Shown: positions 18,279 to 27,839, counted from the first letter of the stretch. The stretch is DNA of 64,000 nucleotides from Chlorogloeopsis sp. ULAP01 (GCF_030381805.1 NZ_JAUDRH010000016.1:62001-126000); one strand, 5' to 3'. The notes: generated by a model from the sequence alone, not told the origin. Numbers and translations are program-made.

Positions 18279-18689
18279 TCATTAAATAATCATTGGTCAT
18301 TAGTCAGTGGTCAATAATCATTTGTTAGTGGTTAGTAGTTAATAGGTTGCTAGTCTATTCCTCCCCGTGTCCCCTTGTCCCCTTTTCCCCTTTTCCCCGT
18401 TCCCTGGTAACGAGAACTAATGCTCTCTCAATCGAAAATGGTGCTGCTATGACTTTCAGAAAAACGCACAGTCCCAAGAAGCATGAGATAGTATAGTAGA
18501 GGCACAAGATGAGAAATCGTTCTCTTCCTCGCTCATCTGGGCTTGCTATCTTGCACTCTCCACACTCCGTTTCCATTGGTTAACAGTTAAGTGAATTGTT
18601 TTTTTCTAAAGTATTGTTACTCAATCGTGATATGATTTAGCTGGCTGAATGTGCAGTCAACATAATTAGCTGTACTGGTTTCGAGTCCC
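18279..18689. other. 411-base repeat-bearing spacer upstream of the atp operon
   Basis: Bases 18285-18350 are degenerate heptads of the ATTAGTC/GGTCATT type and 18358-18412 are C-rich CCCCTTGT units. A frame on the minus strand (18355-18576) is mostly translated repeat and is not a credible gene. The atp operon promoter should lie in the final ~150 bases, near 18600-18680. Confidence 0.55.
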
Positions 18690-19148
18690 GTGAGCTTGTC
18701 TGATGAATCAACTGATCCCACACCAACACAACGACAAGATACTCAATCTGGTTTTGAGGACACAGAACCAGTAGACTCCATGCAGGAGTTTTATCAACTC
18801 TATCAGGAGTTCTTGGTAATTACACTTGTCTTGACGGGGATTATTTTTATCTCTGTGTGGATTTTCTATTCCCTAAACATTGCCCTAAATTATCTTCTTG
18901 GGGCAGCTACTGGCATGGTTTATGTGAGGATGTTGGCAAAAGATGTTGAGCGACTGGGCCAAGAAAAACGGCAGTTGAGTAAAAATCGGTTTGCTTTACT
19001 AGTAATCATAATTCTAGTGGCATCTCGGTGGAATCAGCTACAAATATTGCCCATATTTTTGGGTTTTCTCACTTATAAAGCAACGCTCATCTTCTACGTC
19101 ATTCGGGAGGCGTTTATCTCTGCTTTACCGAATCCTCGACAACCTTAA
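18690..19148 (+). CDS. atp1: ATP synthase subunit I (Atp1)
   Basis: A 152-residue membrane protein begins with a hydrophilic ~40-residue stretch and then has hydrophobic segments at about residues 42-65, 66-84, 98-115 and 115-140. The position directly upstream of subunit a and the size match the cyanobacterial atp1 gene product, which helps assemble the c-ring. The GTG at 18690 is used as start; an internal ATG at 18780 is possible but would remove the acidic N-terminus. It opens the operon of F0 and three F1 genes. Confidence 0.85.
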   Translation: MSLSDESTDPTPTQRQDTQSGFEDTEPVDSMQEFYQLYQEFLVITLVLTGIIFISVWIFYSLNIALNYLLGAATGMVYVRMLAKDVERLGQEKRQLSKNRFALLVIIILVASRWNQLQILPIFLGFLTYKATLIFYVIREAFISALPNPRQP

Positions 19149-19243
19149 AATGGCTCAATGTGGGGTTTTTGGGAAAAAATCCACACCAGGCTCTGTTCCT
19201 GTTCTCCAGCTAAGATTGGAGAAATAATTGATATGGGAAGGAA

Positions 19244-19999
19244 ATGCTGAATTTTCTGAACTTCTTCAATTCTGTTCCCCTTGCCGAATTAGAAGTCGGT
19301 CAACATTTCTACTGGCAATTGGGCAATCTGAAAATACACGGACAAGTTTTTCTCACCTCTTGGTTTGTGATTGCCATTCTAGTAGTGGCTTCACTTACCG
19401 CGACTCGGAACATCCAGAGAATTCCTAGTGGCATACAAAATTTGATGGAATATGCCTTGGAATTTATTCGCGATCTGACGAAAAACCAGCTTGGTGAGAA
19501 AGAGTACCGTCCTTGGGTGCCATTTATTGGCACACTGTTTTTGTTTATCTTCATCTCAAATTGGTCGGGTGCTTTGGTGCCGTGGAAGATCATCAAGCTG
19601 CCTTCGGGTGAATTAGCGGCTCCGACCAATGACATCAATACGACAGTAGCACTGGCGTTGCTGACATCTTTGGCTTACTTTTACGCCGGTTTTAGCAAGC
19701 GCGGTCTGGGATACTTTAAAAAGTATATCGAGCCGACACCGATCCTGCTACCGATCGCGATTCTAGAAGATTTCACCAAGCCTCTATCCCTAAGCTTCCG
19801 ACTTTTTGGTAACATCTTGGCGGATGAACTAGTGGTGGCAGTGCTGGTTCTTTTAGTTCCTCTATTCATACCTCTGCCGGTAATGGCTTTGGGGTTATTT
19901 ACTAGTGCCATTCAAGCCCTGGTTTTTGCCACACTAGCAGGCGCGTATATTCATGAGGCGATGGAGGGACATGGTGGTGAAGAGCATGAGGAACATTAG
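19244..19999 (+). CDS. atpI: ATP synthase F0 subunit a
   Basis: This 251-residue polytopic protein forms the proton half-channels beside the c-ring. The essential Arg lies in 'LSLSFRLFGNILADEL' in the fourth hydrophobic region, and the C-terminal helix is 'LVFATLAGAYIHEAMEGH'. A strong GGAAGGAA ribosome site precedes the ATG. The name follows chloroplast/cyanobacterial usage (bacterial atpB). A heptad repeat block (20003-20065) lies between this gene and the c-subunit gene. Confidence 0.96.
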   Translation: MLNFLNFFNSVPLAELEVGQHFYWQLGNLKIHGQVFLTSWFVIAILVVASLTATRNIQRIPSGIQNLMEYALEFIRDLTKNQLGEKEYRPWVPFIGTLFLFIFISNWSGALVPWKIIKLPSGELAAPTNDINTTVALALLTSLAYFYAGFSKRGLGYFKKYIEPTPILLPIAILEDFTKPLSLSFRLFGNILADELVVAVLVLLVPLFIPLPVMALGLFTSAIQALVFATLAGAYIHEAMEGHGGEEHEEH

Positions 20000-20002
20000 A
20001 TA

Positions 20003-20065
20003 CAGTGAACAGTGAACAGTGAACAGTAAAGAAAAACTGATAACTAATAACTGTTAACTGTTGAA
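20003..20065. repeat. heptad repeat block in the atpI-atpH spacer
   Basis: The left arm consists of GTGAACA units in tandem (at least three exact). The right arm consists of related TAACTGTTAA-like units that are partly complementary, so the transcript could fold into an imperfect hairpin inside the operon. Confidence 0.6.
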
Positions 20066-20179
20066 GTCCTCAGTTGATGTAATTTTAGATTTTGGCAGCT
20101 CGAATTTTGAGTTTGATTCAAAATCTAAAATCTCAAACCAAAAACCGTTCGTTTTGTAGTCGAAGTAAGGAAAATCAAA

Positions 20180-20425
20180 ATGGATCCATTAATTTCTGCT
20201 GCTTCAGTTCTTGCTGCCGCTTTGGCAATTGGTTTAGCTGCAATTGGCCCTGGTATTGGTCAAGGAAATGCTGCTGGTCAAGCAGTAGAAGGTATTGCTC
20301 GTCAGCCAGAAGCAGAAGGAAAAATTCGCGGTACTCTGCTGTTAACTCTAGCTTTCATGGAATCACTGACAATTTATGGTCTGGTGATTGCGCTGGTGTT
20401 GCTGTTTGCTAACCCATTTTCCTAA
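20180..20425 (+). CDS. atpH: ATP synthase F0 subunit c
   Basis: The 81-residue two-helix proteolipid has the ion-binding Glu61 in 'LAFMESLTIYG' and the polar loop 'ARQPEAEGKIRG'. The glycine-rich first helix (LAAIGPGIGQGNAAGQA) sets the c-ring packing. It forms the proton-driven rotor ring in the thylakoid membrane. It is preceded by an AAGGA-type ribosome site. Length equals the cyanobacterial norm. Confidence 0.98.
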   Translation: MDPLISAASVLAAALAIGLAAIGPGIGQGNAAGQAVEGIARQPEAEGKIRGTLLLTLAFMESLTIYGLVIALVLLFANPFS

Positions 20426-20577
20426 GACTTAAAACTCTTTATGTAATTAACAGACGTGAAAGTTCACGTCTGTAGTCTAGGGTGACCCTTTATAGTTATT
20501 GGGTCTCTAGACACACAATCAAGGGTTGACTGAAAATATTGCCATGAAAACTGCTGTCCCAGCCAAAGAGGAGAGAA

Positions 20578-21012
20578 ATGTTTGATTTCGATGCTACCTT
20601 GCCCTTGATGGCATTGCAGTTCCTGCTGTTGGCAGCTGTATTGAATGTGATTTTCTATAAGCCACTGACCAAGGCATTGGACGATCGCGATAATTACATC
20701 CGAACGAATAACCTGGAAGCTCGCGAACGCTTGGCTAAAACTGAGCGATTGACCAAAGAATATGAGCAGCAACTTGCTGATGCTCGCAAGCAAGCTCAAG
20801 CAGTCGTGACTCAAGCTCAGGAAGATGCTCAGAAAATTACTGCTGAGAAAATCGCCGAAGCACAAAGAGAAGCTCAAGCTCAACGAGAACAGGTGGCTCA
20901 GGAAATAGAACAGCAAAAGCAGGAAGCTTTACGTTCTTTAGAACAACAAGTAGATGCTTTTAGTAGGCAAATTCTAGAAAAACTATTGGAACCAAGTTTA
21001 GTTGGGAAGTAG
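20578..21012 (+). CDS. atpG: ATP synthase F0 subunit b'
   Basis: This 144-residue protein has an N-terminal membrane helix (PLMALQFLLLAAVLNVIFY, residues ~9-27) and a long charged coiled coil rich in Ala, Gln and Glu. That is the architecture of the b' peripheral stalk, found only in photosynthetic organisms alongside b. A stop codon lies in frame 33 bases upstream with no other start in between, so MFDFDATLPL is the only reasonable N-terminus. A GGAGAG ribosome site precedes it. Confidence 0.95.
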   Translation: MFDFDATLPLMALQFLLLAAVLNVIFYKPLTKALDDRDNYIRTNNLEARERLAKTERLTKEYEQQLADARKQAQAVVTQAQEDAQKITAEKIAEAQREAQAQREQVAQEIEQQKQEALRSLEQQVDAFSRQILEKLLEPSLVGK

Positions 21013-21177
21013 AGCTATTTTGATCAAGCTCGCAAAATCGGTTCCAAAAAAGGCATACGCGCAGCGGGGCGTAGTCTCTGTAAGCGCTGAATTAAGTGTC
21101 ACGCATTGACACTTTTTTCCCTTTTTTCCTTTGGGGAAAGTTCTAAACTTACTAGTAAGGGAGCAGCGCAGTTGTAG
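21013..21177. other. atpG-atpF spacer with a GC-rich repeat fragment
   Basis: A GC-rich patch around 21050-21090 (containing GCGCAGCGGGGCGTAGTC) differs in composition from the flanks and looks like a fragment of a dispersed repeat. No gene is present. Confidence 0.4.
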
Positions 21178-21735
21178 ATGGGTATCATAGGAACTGTCTT
21201 ATTACTAGCCACAGAAGCATTGGCAGAAGCAGAATCAGCAGAAGGCGGTTTCGGTCTCAACCTAGACATTTTAGAAACCAACATCATTAACTTAGCGATT
21301 CTGGTTGGCGTATTATTTTACTTTGGGCGTAAAGTTGTAGGCAACACTTTGAGCGAGCGGCGCTCAAATATTGAAACAGCAATTCGGGAAGCAGAAGAGC
21401 GCTTAAAGGAAGCGGCTGCACAGCTTTCTGACGCACAGCAGAAGTTGACCAAGGCACAAGCAGAGGCACAACAAATTCGTAAATCTGCTGAAGAAAACGC
21501 TCAGGCAACTCGTGAAGCAATTTTGGCACGAGCAGCAGAAGATGTGCAACGTTTGAAAGAAACAGCTGCCCGTGATTTAAGTACAGAAACAGAGCGAGCG
21601 ATCGCTCAACTGCGGCAGCAGGTAGTTGCGATGGCATTGCAAAAAGCTGAGTCAGAACTAAAAAGTGGAATTTCTGACAATGCCCAACAAACATTAATTG
21701 ATCGCAGCATCGCACTACTGGGAGGCAAGGGATGA
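21178..21735 (+). CDS. atpF: ATP synthase F0 subunit b
   Basis: The 185-residue peripheral-stalk subunit has a short acidic N-terminal segment, one membrane helix at about residues 38-58 (NIINLAILVGVLFYFGRK) and a long alanine/glutamate-rich coiled coil. It dimerises with b' and binds delta at its C-terminus. Its last 4 bases overlap the start of atpD (ATGA), so translation is coupled. Confidence 0.95.
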   Translation: MGIIGTVLLLATEALAEAESAEGGFGLNLDILETNIINLAILVGVLFYFGRKVVGNTLSERRSNIETAIREAEERLKEAAAQLSDAQQKLTKAQAEAQQIRKSAEENAQATREAILARAAEDVQRLKETAARDLSTETERAIAQLRQQVVAMALQKAESELKSGISDNAQQTLIDRSIALLGGKG

Positions 21736-22286
21736 AAACTAATATCGCAACAGCCGAAATAGCCCAGCCTTACGCAGAGGCTTTAATGTCGGTAGCGCAA
21801 TCAAAAAACCAGACAGAAGAGTTCGGTGAGGATGTACGCTCTTTACTAAACTTGTTGTCCCAGAGCGAGCAACTGCGGAACTTTTTTGGCAATCCTTTTA
21901 TTCCACCAGAGGATAAAAAGGCAGTCATCAATCGCATCTTCGGTGAAGGTGCTAACACTTATCTCCGTAACTTTTTGATGCTGCTGGTAGATAGACGGCG
22001 CATTCTTTTACTGGAAGATATTTGCCAGCAGTATTTGGCGCTGTTGCGGCAACTCAAACAAACAGTGTTAGCAGAAGTAATATCTGCCGTTCCTCTGACC
22101 GAAGCGCAGTCCTCAGCAGTCAAAGAAAAGGTCATAGCTATGACCAACGCTCGCGAAGTAGAACTAGACACCAAAATTGATCGTGACATCATCGGTGGTG
22201 TCATTATAAAAGTGGGTTCTCAGGTAGTTGACGCAAGCTTGCGAGGTCAATTGCGTCGCCTTTCTTTGCGCTTAACCAGTGCCTAG
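21732..22286 (+). CDS. atpD: ATP synthase F1 subunit delta
   Basis: The 184-residue protein has the two-domain delta (OSCP) layout: a helical N-terminal domain that binds alpha (IAQPYAEALMSVAQSKN) and the C-terminal signature 'DRDIIGGVIIKVGSQVVDASLRGQL', which contacts the b/b' stalk. It joins F1 to the stator. The start overlaps atpF. The symbol follows cyanobacterial usage (bacterial atpH). Confidence 0.96.
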   Translation: MKTNIATAEIAQPYAEALMSVAQSKNQTEEFGEDVRSLLNLLSQSEQLRNFFGNPFIPPEDKKAVINRIFGEGANTYLRNFLMLLVDRRRILLLEDICQQYLALLRQLKQTVLAEVISAVPLTEAQSSAVKEKVIAMTNAREVELDTKIDRDIIGGVIIKVGSQVVDASLRGQLRRLSLRLTSA

Positions 22287-22408
22287 AAAGTTATGAGTGA
22301 TGAGTTATGAATTCTGGGTTATGAGTAACAGATTTGATTCTTAAGCTCGTAACTCTCAACTACTAAAATTTAATTCTTAACTCCTAACTCTAAACTCCTA
22401 ACTTTTGA
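22287..22408. repeat. inverted heptad repeat block in the atpD-atpA spacer
   Basis: The left arm is made of GAGTTAT/GAGTGAT-type heptads and the right arm of the complementary TAACTCT/TAACTCC type, so the block could fold into a long imperfect hairpin between two co-transcribed genes. Confidence 0.65.
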
Positions 22409-22441
22409 ATCTTTCCGTCTCGACAGCAAGAAGATAGACAA

Positions 22442-23962
22442 ATGGCAATTAGCATCAGACCTGACGAAATCAGCAGCATTATCCAGCAACAAATCGAGCA
22501 ATACGACCAACAAGTCAAAGTAGCTAACGTTGGTACGGTTTTGCAAGTAGGTGATGGTATCGCCCGTGTTTATGGCTTAGAAAAAGCGATGGCGGGTGAG
22601 CTATTAGAATTTGAAGATGGCACCATTGGTCTTGCCCTCAACCTAGAAGAAGACAACGTCGGTGCGGTGTTGATGGGTGAAGGCCATGAAATTCAAGAAG
22701 GTAGCACCGTCACCGCTACTGGCAAAATTGCTCAGGTGCCGGTAGGAGAAGCCCTTATTGGACGCGTTGTTGATGCTTTGGGTCGTCCCATTGATGGCAA
22801 GGGAGACCTTAAGACCAATGAAAGCCGTTTGATAGAATCTCCAGCACCTGGTATTGTAGCGCGTCGCTCCGTACACGAACCCATGCAAACCGGAATCACC
22901 GCTATTGACGCGATGATTCCCATCGGCCGCGGTCAACGAGAGTTGATTATTGGTGACCGTCAAACTGGTAAGACAGCGATCGCAATTGACACCATCCTCA
23001 ACCAAAAAGAAGAAGATGTAATTTGTGTCTACGTAGCGATCGGTCAAAAAGCTTCCACCGTGGCAAACGTCGTGCAAACACTGCAAGACAGAGGCGCTAT
23101 GGACTACACCATCGTCGTTGCTGCCAACGCCAGTGACCCTGCCACCCTGCAATACCTAGCTCCTTATACAGGTGCGACACTCGCTGAGTACTTCATGTAC
23201 AAAGGCAAAGCTACCCTAATTATTTACGATGACCTTTCCAAGCAAGCCGCAGCCTATCGACAAATGTCCTTGCTGCTGCGTCGTCCTCCCGGACGGGAAG
23301 CTTATCCTGGAGACGTCTTCTACATCCACTCTCGCTTGTTAGAGCGAGCAGCTAAACTGAGTGACGAATTAGGTAAAGGTAGCATGACTGCCCTGCCAAT
23401 CATCGAAACTCAAGCAGGTGACGTATCCGCTTACATTCCCACCAACGTAATTTCGATTACCGACGGTCAGATCTTCCTTTCTGCTGACTTATTTAACGCT
23501 GGTATTCGTCCTGCAATTAACCCCGGTATTTCCGTATCGCGGGTAGGTTCTGCCGCTCAAACCAAGGCAATGAAAAAAGTTGCCGGTAAGTTGAAGTTGG
23601 AGTTGGCGCAGTTTGATGAACTGCAAGCCTTCGCGCAATTTGCTTCTGACTTAGATAAAACCACCCAAGATCAGTTAGCACGGGGTCAGCGCTTGCGGGA
23701 ACTCTTAAAGCAACCGCAAAACTCACCTCTAGCAGTGTATGAGCAAGTGGCAATTCTTTATGCCGGTATTAACGGTTATTTGGACGACATTCCCGCCGAT
23801 AAAATTACTGTTTTCTCTAAGGGTTTCCGCGAGTACTTAAAGACTAGCAAACCTCAGTATGTTAAAGGTGTACAATCACAGAAAGTACTGGGTGATAGCG
23901 AAGAAGCTGCCCTGAAAGAAGCAATTAATGAATACAAGAAGACCTTCTTGGCAACGGCGTAA
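22442..23962 (+). CDS. atpA: ATP synthase F1 subunit alpha
   Basis: This 506-residue protein has the beta-barrel N-terminal domain, the Walker A loop 'GDRQTGKTA' (about residues 170-178), Walker B 'TLIIYDDLS', and the alpha signature 'PAINPGISVSRVGSAAQ'. It carries the non-catalytic nucleotide sites and forms the alpha3-beta3 head with beta, which is not encoded in the window (cyanobacterial beta and epsilon genes normally sit in a separate operon). Length and motifs are standard. Confidence 0.98.
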   Translation: MAISIRPDEISSIIQQQIEQYDQQVKVANVGTVLQVGDGIARVYGLEKAMAGELLEFEDGTIGLALNLEEDNVGAVLMGEGHEIQEGSTVTATGKIAQVPVGEALIGRVVDALGRPIDGKGDLKTNESRLIESPAPGIVARRSVHEPMQTGITAIDAMIPIGRGQRELIIGDRQTGKTAIAIDTILNQKEEDVICVYVAIGQKASTVANVVQTLQDRGAMDYTIVVAANASDPATLQYLAPYTGATLAEYFMYKGKATLIIYDDLSKQAAAYRQMSLLLRRPPGREAYPGDVFYIHSRLLERAAKLSDELGKGSMTALPIIETQAGDVSAYIPTNVISITDGQIFLSADLFNAGIRPAINPGISVSRVGSAAQTKAMKKVAGKLKLELAQFDELQAFAQFASDLDKTTQDQLARGQRLRELLKQPQNSPLAVYEQVAILYAGINGYLDDIPADKITVFSKGFREYLKTSKPQYVKGVQSQKVLGDSEEAALKEAINEYKKTFLATA

Positions 23963-23965
23963 TTA

Positions 23966-24105
23966 AGGGATAGGGGTTAGGGACTAGGGGCTAGGGTTGT
24001 AGATTAAATCCCCTAAATTCTGGTAATACTCATCTTTCCAATCCCTAACCTCTCATTCTTAATCTCTCTAGTCCCTAGCCTCTAATCCCTAGTCTCTAAT
24101 CAAAG
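23966..24105. repeat. inverted heptad repeat block in the atpA-atpC spacer
   Basis: The left arm is G-rich (GGGATAG, GGGACTA, GGGGCTA units) and the right arm C-rich (CCCTAAC, CCCTAGC, CCCTAGT units), giving an imperfect palindrome that fills the spacer between two operon genes. Confidence 0.7.
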
Positions 24106-24108
24106 ATT

Positions 24109-25056
24109 ATGGCTAACCTCAAAGCAATACGCGATCGCATTCAATCGGTTAAAAATACCAAAAAAATTACAGAAGCTATGCGGCTGGTGGCGGCAGCGAG
24201 GGTACGTCGCGCCCAAGAGCAGGTATTATCCACTCGCCCCTTTGCCGATCGCCTAGCTCAAGTACTCTACGGTTTGCAAGCCCGTTTGCGGTTTGAAGAA
24301 GCAAACCTACCCTTGCTCAGAAAGCGGGAAATTAAGTCAGTAGGGCTGTTGGTAATTTCAGGCGATCGGGGTTTGTGCGGTGGTTATAACACCAACGTCA
24401 TCAAGCGTGCCGAAAATCGTGCCAAGGAACTCAAAGCAGAAGGTGTAGATTACAAATTTGTGATCGTGGGGCGCAAAGCCGCACAGTACTTTCAACGTCG
24501 CGATCAACCAATTGATGCTGTATACACCGGCTTAGAACAAATTCCTACCGCAGCCGAAGCTTCCAACATTGCTAACGAACTGCTTTCTTTGTTTCTTTCA
24601 GAAAGCGTAGACAGAATCGAGTTAATTTACACCCGGTTCGTATCCCTAGTTAGCTCTCGTCCGGTAGTACAAACTCTGCTTCCCCTTGACACTCAAGGTT
24701 TAGAAACCGCAGACGACGAAATCTTCCGTCTGACAACTCGTGGCGGTCAGTTTGAAGTAGAAAGACAGAAAGTGACTGCTCAAGTTCGGTCTCTTCCCAA
24801 TGACATGATCTTCGAGCAAGATCCGGTGCAAATTCTGGATTCTTTGCTACCTCTTTACTTAACTAACCAGTTATTGCGAGCACTGCAAGAATCAGCAGCC
24901 AGTGAACTGGCAGCGCGGATGACAGCCATGAGTAATGCCAGCGATAACGCGGCTGAGTTAATTAACACCCTTACCCTGTCTTACAACAAAGCCCGGCAAG
25001 CTTCAATTACCCAAGAAATTCTTGAGGTTGTTGGTGGCGCCCAAGCGTTAAGTTAG
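24109..25056 (+). CDS. atpC: ATP synthase F1 subunit gamma
   Basis: The 315-residue central shaft starts MANLKAIRDRIQSVKNTKKITEAM and ends with 'ELINTLTLSYNKARQASITQEILEVVGGA', both hallmarks. The ~30-residue insertion typical of photosynthetic gamma subunits is visible around residues 198-235, but I see no cysteine pair in it. It therefore should lack the thiol switch of chloroplast gamma, as known for cyanobacteria. It closes the operon. Confidence 0.97.
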   Translation: MANLKAIRDRIQSVKNTKKITEAMRLVAAARVRRAQEQVLSTRPFADRLAQVLYGLQARLRFEEANLPLLRKREIKSVGLLVISGDRGLCGGYNTNVIKRAENRAKELKAEGVDYKFVIVGRKAAQYFQRRDQPIDAVYTGLEQIPTAAEASNIANELLSLFLSESVDRIELIYTRFVSLVSSRPVVQTLLPLDTQGLETADDEIFRLTTRGGQFEVERQKVTAQVRSLPNDMIFEQDPVQILDSLLPLYLTNQLLRALQESAASELAARMTAMSNASDNAAELINTLTLSYNKARQASITQEILEVVGGAQALS

Positions 25057-25059
25057 GAC

Positions 25060-25198
25060 AACGGAGGAACACGGAGAAAGAGGATGGGGGGAGGGGGAGA
25101 CAAAAAGACAAGGGGCAAGAACGTGCCGATCAATTCTCCGTGTCCCTGCATCCTCTCCTAATACCCGATACCCAATCCCCAATCCCCTCTCAAAAATC
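25060..25198. repeat. G-rich/C-rich inverted block after atpC
   Basis: The left half is G/A-rich (GGAGGAACACGGAG onward) and the right half C/T-rich (CTCCGTGTCCCTGC onward). The CACGGAGAA/TTCTCCGTG pair could form a stem and help end the atp transcript. It belongs to the same repeat type as the blocks within the operon. Confidence 0.5.
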
Positions 25199-25241
25199 GA
25201 GAATTTTTCTCAATATAGTGTCTAAGTTTAAAACTGCACAC

Positions 25242-25247
25242 TATAAT
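25242..25247 (+). promoter_or_regulatory. -10 box of the tmRNA gene
   Basis: A consensus TATAAT lies 20 bases before the mature tmRNA 5' end. Transcription would start a few bases after it, leaving a short leader to be removed by RNase P. I could not assign a clear -35 box. Confidence 0.55.
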
Positions 25248-25266
25248 AAGAATATAAGAACCTCAT

Positions 25267-25655
25267 GGGTCCGCACCGGTTTCGACAGGCTGGCGAAAGC
25301 TACTCTGTGATCCAGGTCGAGAGTGAGTCATCTCTCGTAAATCCAAGGCTCAAAAAAAAAGTAAATGCGAACAACATCGTAAAATTTGCTCGTAAGGAAG
25401 CTGCTGTAGCAGTTGCCTAAACACCTCTAACGGTTCGAGCGCTTCTAGTCTGACTCCGTTAAGGGCTAGGGGCAAACCCCAACGGATGCGTTAGCAAGTC
25501 TCCTCTGGTAGGCTTGTTGACAAAGACCTCACCAGAGAATCCTACCGTTCGGGATAATGAACGTTTCCCGCCTTGAGGGTAAGAAAGGCTAAACCTGTGA
25601 ATGAGCGGGGGGTCAATACCCAGTTTGGACAGCAGTTCGACTCTGCTCGGATCCA
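25267..25655 (+). ncRNA. ssrA: transfer-messenger RNA
   Basis: The 389-base gene begins GGGTCCGCACCGGTTTCGAC and ends TTCGACTCTGCTCGGATCCA. GGGUCCG and CGGAUCC pair to close the tRNA-like end, with one G-U pair. The tag frame reads ANNIVKFARKEAAVAVA followed by TAA, starting at the GCG near 25376, which matches the cyanobacterial ANNIVKFAR-type tag. It rescues stalled ribosomes and marks the unfinished protein for proteolysis. The molecule is one-piece, unlike the permuted tmRNA of some marine cyanobacteria. CCA is not encoded. Confidence 0.97.
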
Positions 25656-25799
25656 CTTCAAAATAATTAAGTCCACCTGACACTAATATGTGTAGGTGGA
25701 TTTTGTTTTTTATTGATAATTTCGAGAATTGAAGTATTCAGAGAATTGAAGTGCGACAAAAAATTTCAGTAGTTTTGGAAACTCAAATTAAACTTTATA

Positions 25800-26035
25800 C
25801 CCATAGGCTAGAAGCCTTGTCGTTGCCTACATTTTTTAAATCTCTCGCTTCGTTGCTATCCCGCCAGAGAATCAATTCTCTGGCTAATAGCTAAAGTCTA
25901 CTAGAAGTAGACTCAACAAAAATTTCAGTCCACTTGAGTGAACTTAGGCTATTAGCCTAGAACTTCAGTTCTGGGCGGGATAACACGAGAGCGGGATACA
26001 AACCAAGCCCACCTGCACGGGCTATTCAAAAGGGG
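25800..26035. repeat. hairpin-rich dispersed element
   Basis: Within ~235 bases there are at least four short perfect palindromes: GCCAGAGAAT/ATTCTCTGGC (25863-25884), AGTCTACT/AGTAGACT (25895-25913), AGGCT/AGCCT (25946-25958) and AGAACT/AGTTCT (25959-25972). There is also GCCC/GGGC near 26007-26022. No open frame is present. Nested small hairpins of this kind mark non-coding repeat elements of cyanobacteria. It occupies most of the 491-base gap between the tmRNA and the dynamin-like pseudogene. Confidence 0.55.
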
Positions 26036-26146
26036 GTTTATACTCGGATTTCATATTCAATAAAATCAATGCAATCTCAAAATTTTTCGACCCACAACTT
26101 ATTGTTTGTGAGTCTAAGTGTTGTTATTTACAAATTTCTATGCTTG

Positions 26147-27496
26147 CTATGTATGATTCTTCCAAGGGATTGCAGTGAAAAAATTTGCCAGTTCCCTAAG
26201 TACGGATAAAATGTACTCAACATATTCTCTAGAAGCTTTATCATCATTTGAGCATAGCTCGCGAAGGTGTTGAATGTAGTCTTGAAAGCTTTTTTCTACA
26301 GCATCTGCTCCCTTATCAAAGGCTTTACCAGTGTCCTGCCAGTACTCATCAACTCCTTGAAGAAACTTGTTGAGTACTTGTTGTTCTTCAAAATGACTAA
26401 CAATTTTCCTGGCTAGACGACGCTGCCATGATTCTCCAAAAAGTGACAATCCAATCATTGTAGCAGCTGCAATTAATCCTATTCCCAAAGTTATGGGGCC
26501 TCCAATGCCAGCAACAAAAGATACGACAGTTGCTACGCCTCCGCTAATACTAATTCCTAAAGCAGAAAGAAGACTAACAAATTTGGCAACCAAGATATAA
26601 GCACCAAGATTTCCTAATGAAGTTGCCCACAAAGCAAGCGCACCAACTCCACCAGCACCTGCTAAACCACCAAGAAATGCTCCCTTTGAGTCAAAAGGAA
26701 TAGAGACAGAACCAACGTTGAGTTTAGGTAATTTGAGAAACACCTTTTCATAAGTTTCCAGGAATTTATCGATTTCTGCCTTCAAATCTTCAGAATTTTG
26801 TTTAATAGTATTTTTTAGCTCACCTTGAAGTTGTTCTACTAAGTAACCTGCTGCATATTCCTTTGCATCTCTCTTATTGTTGTAGCGATTCCGTATCATA
26901 GTCTCAACAGCAGCAAGATGAACCATATTGTTGTAAGTTTGCCGAAACGAGTCTTTAGTCTGACTATGCAAATTAGAAATTTTTTGATGGACTCTATCTC
27001 TTCCCTGTTTTACCTGAAATACACGCTTTGATTCTTCTTGTTCTAATTGCTGAAGTTCTTTTTGTCGCTGCTCAATTTCTGATTTTGTTTGTTCGTAGGC
27101 TTTAATTTTTTCTGCTATCTGCTGAGGAATTTCATGCTTTAAATTACAAATGTCTTTATCACTTTGAGATAGACGTGTCTTTGGAAGATTTTCTCCCAAA
27201 ACAGCTAGAAGTTCATCCTTCAACCTTTTCCAACGTAATGGTGTTTCTTCCCAAAAAGTAAAGAAACGTTGTTGTAAGTCTTGTTGAGTAATTAGACTAT
27301 TAATTTTCTCACTGCGCTCTTTCAAAACTCTGGAACTTATATGTTCATATAATCTTACTGCTCCAATCTTTAAAATCGATTTAAGCTGTGAATCTATAAT
27401 ATGAGGAGCAGCATGGGTGGCTACGACAAAAAGGTTGCCAAGCTTAGGAAACTCACAGTATATTTTGATTATGCAGGTAGTGCATAATATCCATAT
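26147..27496 (-). pseudogene. 5'-truncated dynamin-like GTPase remnant
   Basis: The frame is open from a stop at 27497-27499 down to 26147. Coding-like sequence starts at about 27465 with 'FPKLGNLFVVATHAAP' and 'SILKIGAVRLYEHI', which resemble the end of a dynamin-family GTPase domain. There is no ATG, GTG or TTG in that part. The first usable start (TTG at 27323-27325) gives 392 residues: two long helical/coiled-coil regions flanking a Gly-rich hydrophobic segment (about residues 215-295). The GTP-binding G1-G3 motifs are absent, so the gene has lost its 5' end. The C-terminal part could still be made, but without a GTPase. The family call is from architecture and limited motifs. Confidence 0.6.
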
Positions 27497-27839
27497 TTAA
27501 AAACGATAAAAATATATTCATTTCATGCATAAATTGCACAAAGGTTTCTTCATAAAATCTTAATTTTTTTAGATAAAACTTTATAGACAATAAAGCTAAT
27601 TTCTTCTAATAAAAATTTCACCTTACCGGATTTATCTGGTTTTATTCATTACACCAGTACTACAGGGACATAAATCTTCAAAATGAGAGAGCCGATTTAG
27701 CCAAAATCGCTAGTGAAATATTGCGTCAATCAATTGAAGTAAGATTTATAAATAGTAGGACGAGTTGCACTCTTTCAACTCAATCTACACTGAATTATAA
27801 GTTTTTCCCCGAACAAAAAAAGATACTAGTAAGCATCAA
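27497..27839. other. 343-base spacer, possible remnant frame
   Basis: A plus-strand frame without any ATG is open from 27613 and ends in a TGA that overlaps the methyltransferase ATG. It includes a plausible helical stretch (LQNERADLAKIASEILRQ at ~27676-27730). It may be a gene fragment left by the event that truncated the dynamin-like gene, or it may be chance. The DNA methyltransferase promoter should also lie here. Confidence 0.35.

Noticed and set aside
18355..18576. 73-residue minus-strand frame in the spacer before the atp operon
   Set aside because: Its end is translated C-rich repeat and the remainder has no recognisable features; it lies where the operon promoter is expected.
25459..25683. 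74-residue minus-strand frame
   Set aside because: It lies inside and antisense to the tmRNA gene, whose structure explains the sequence.
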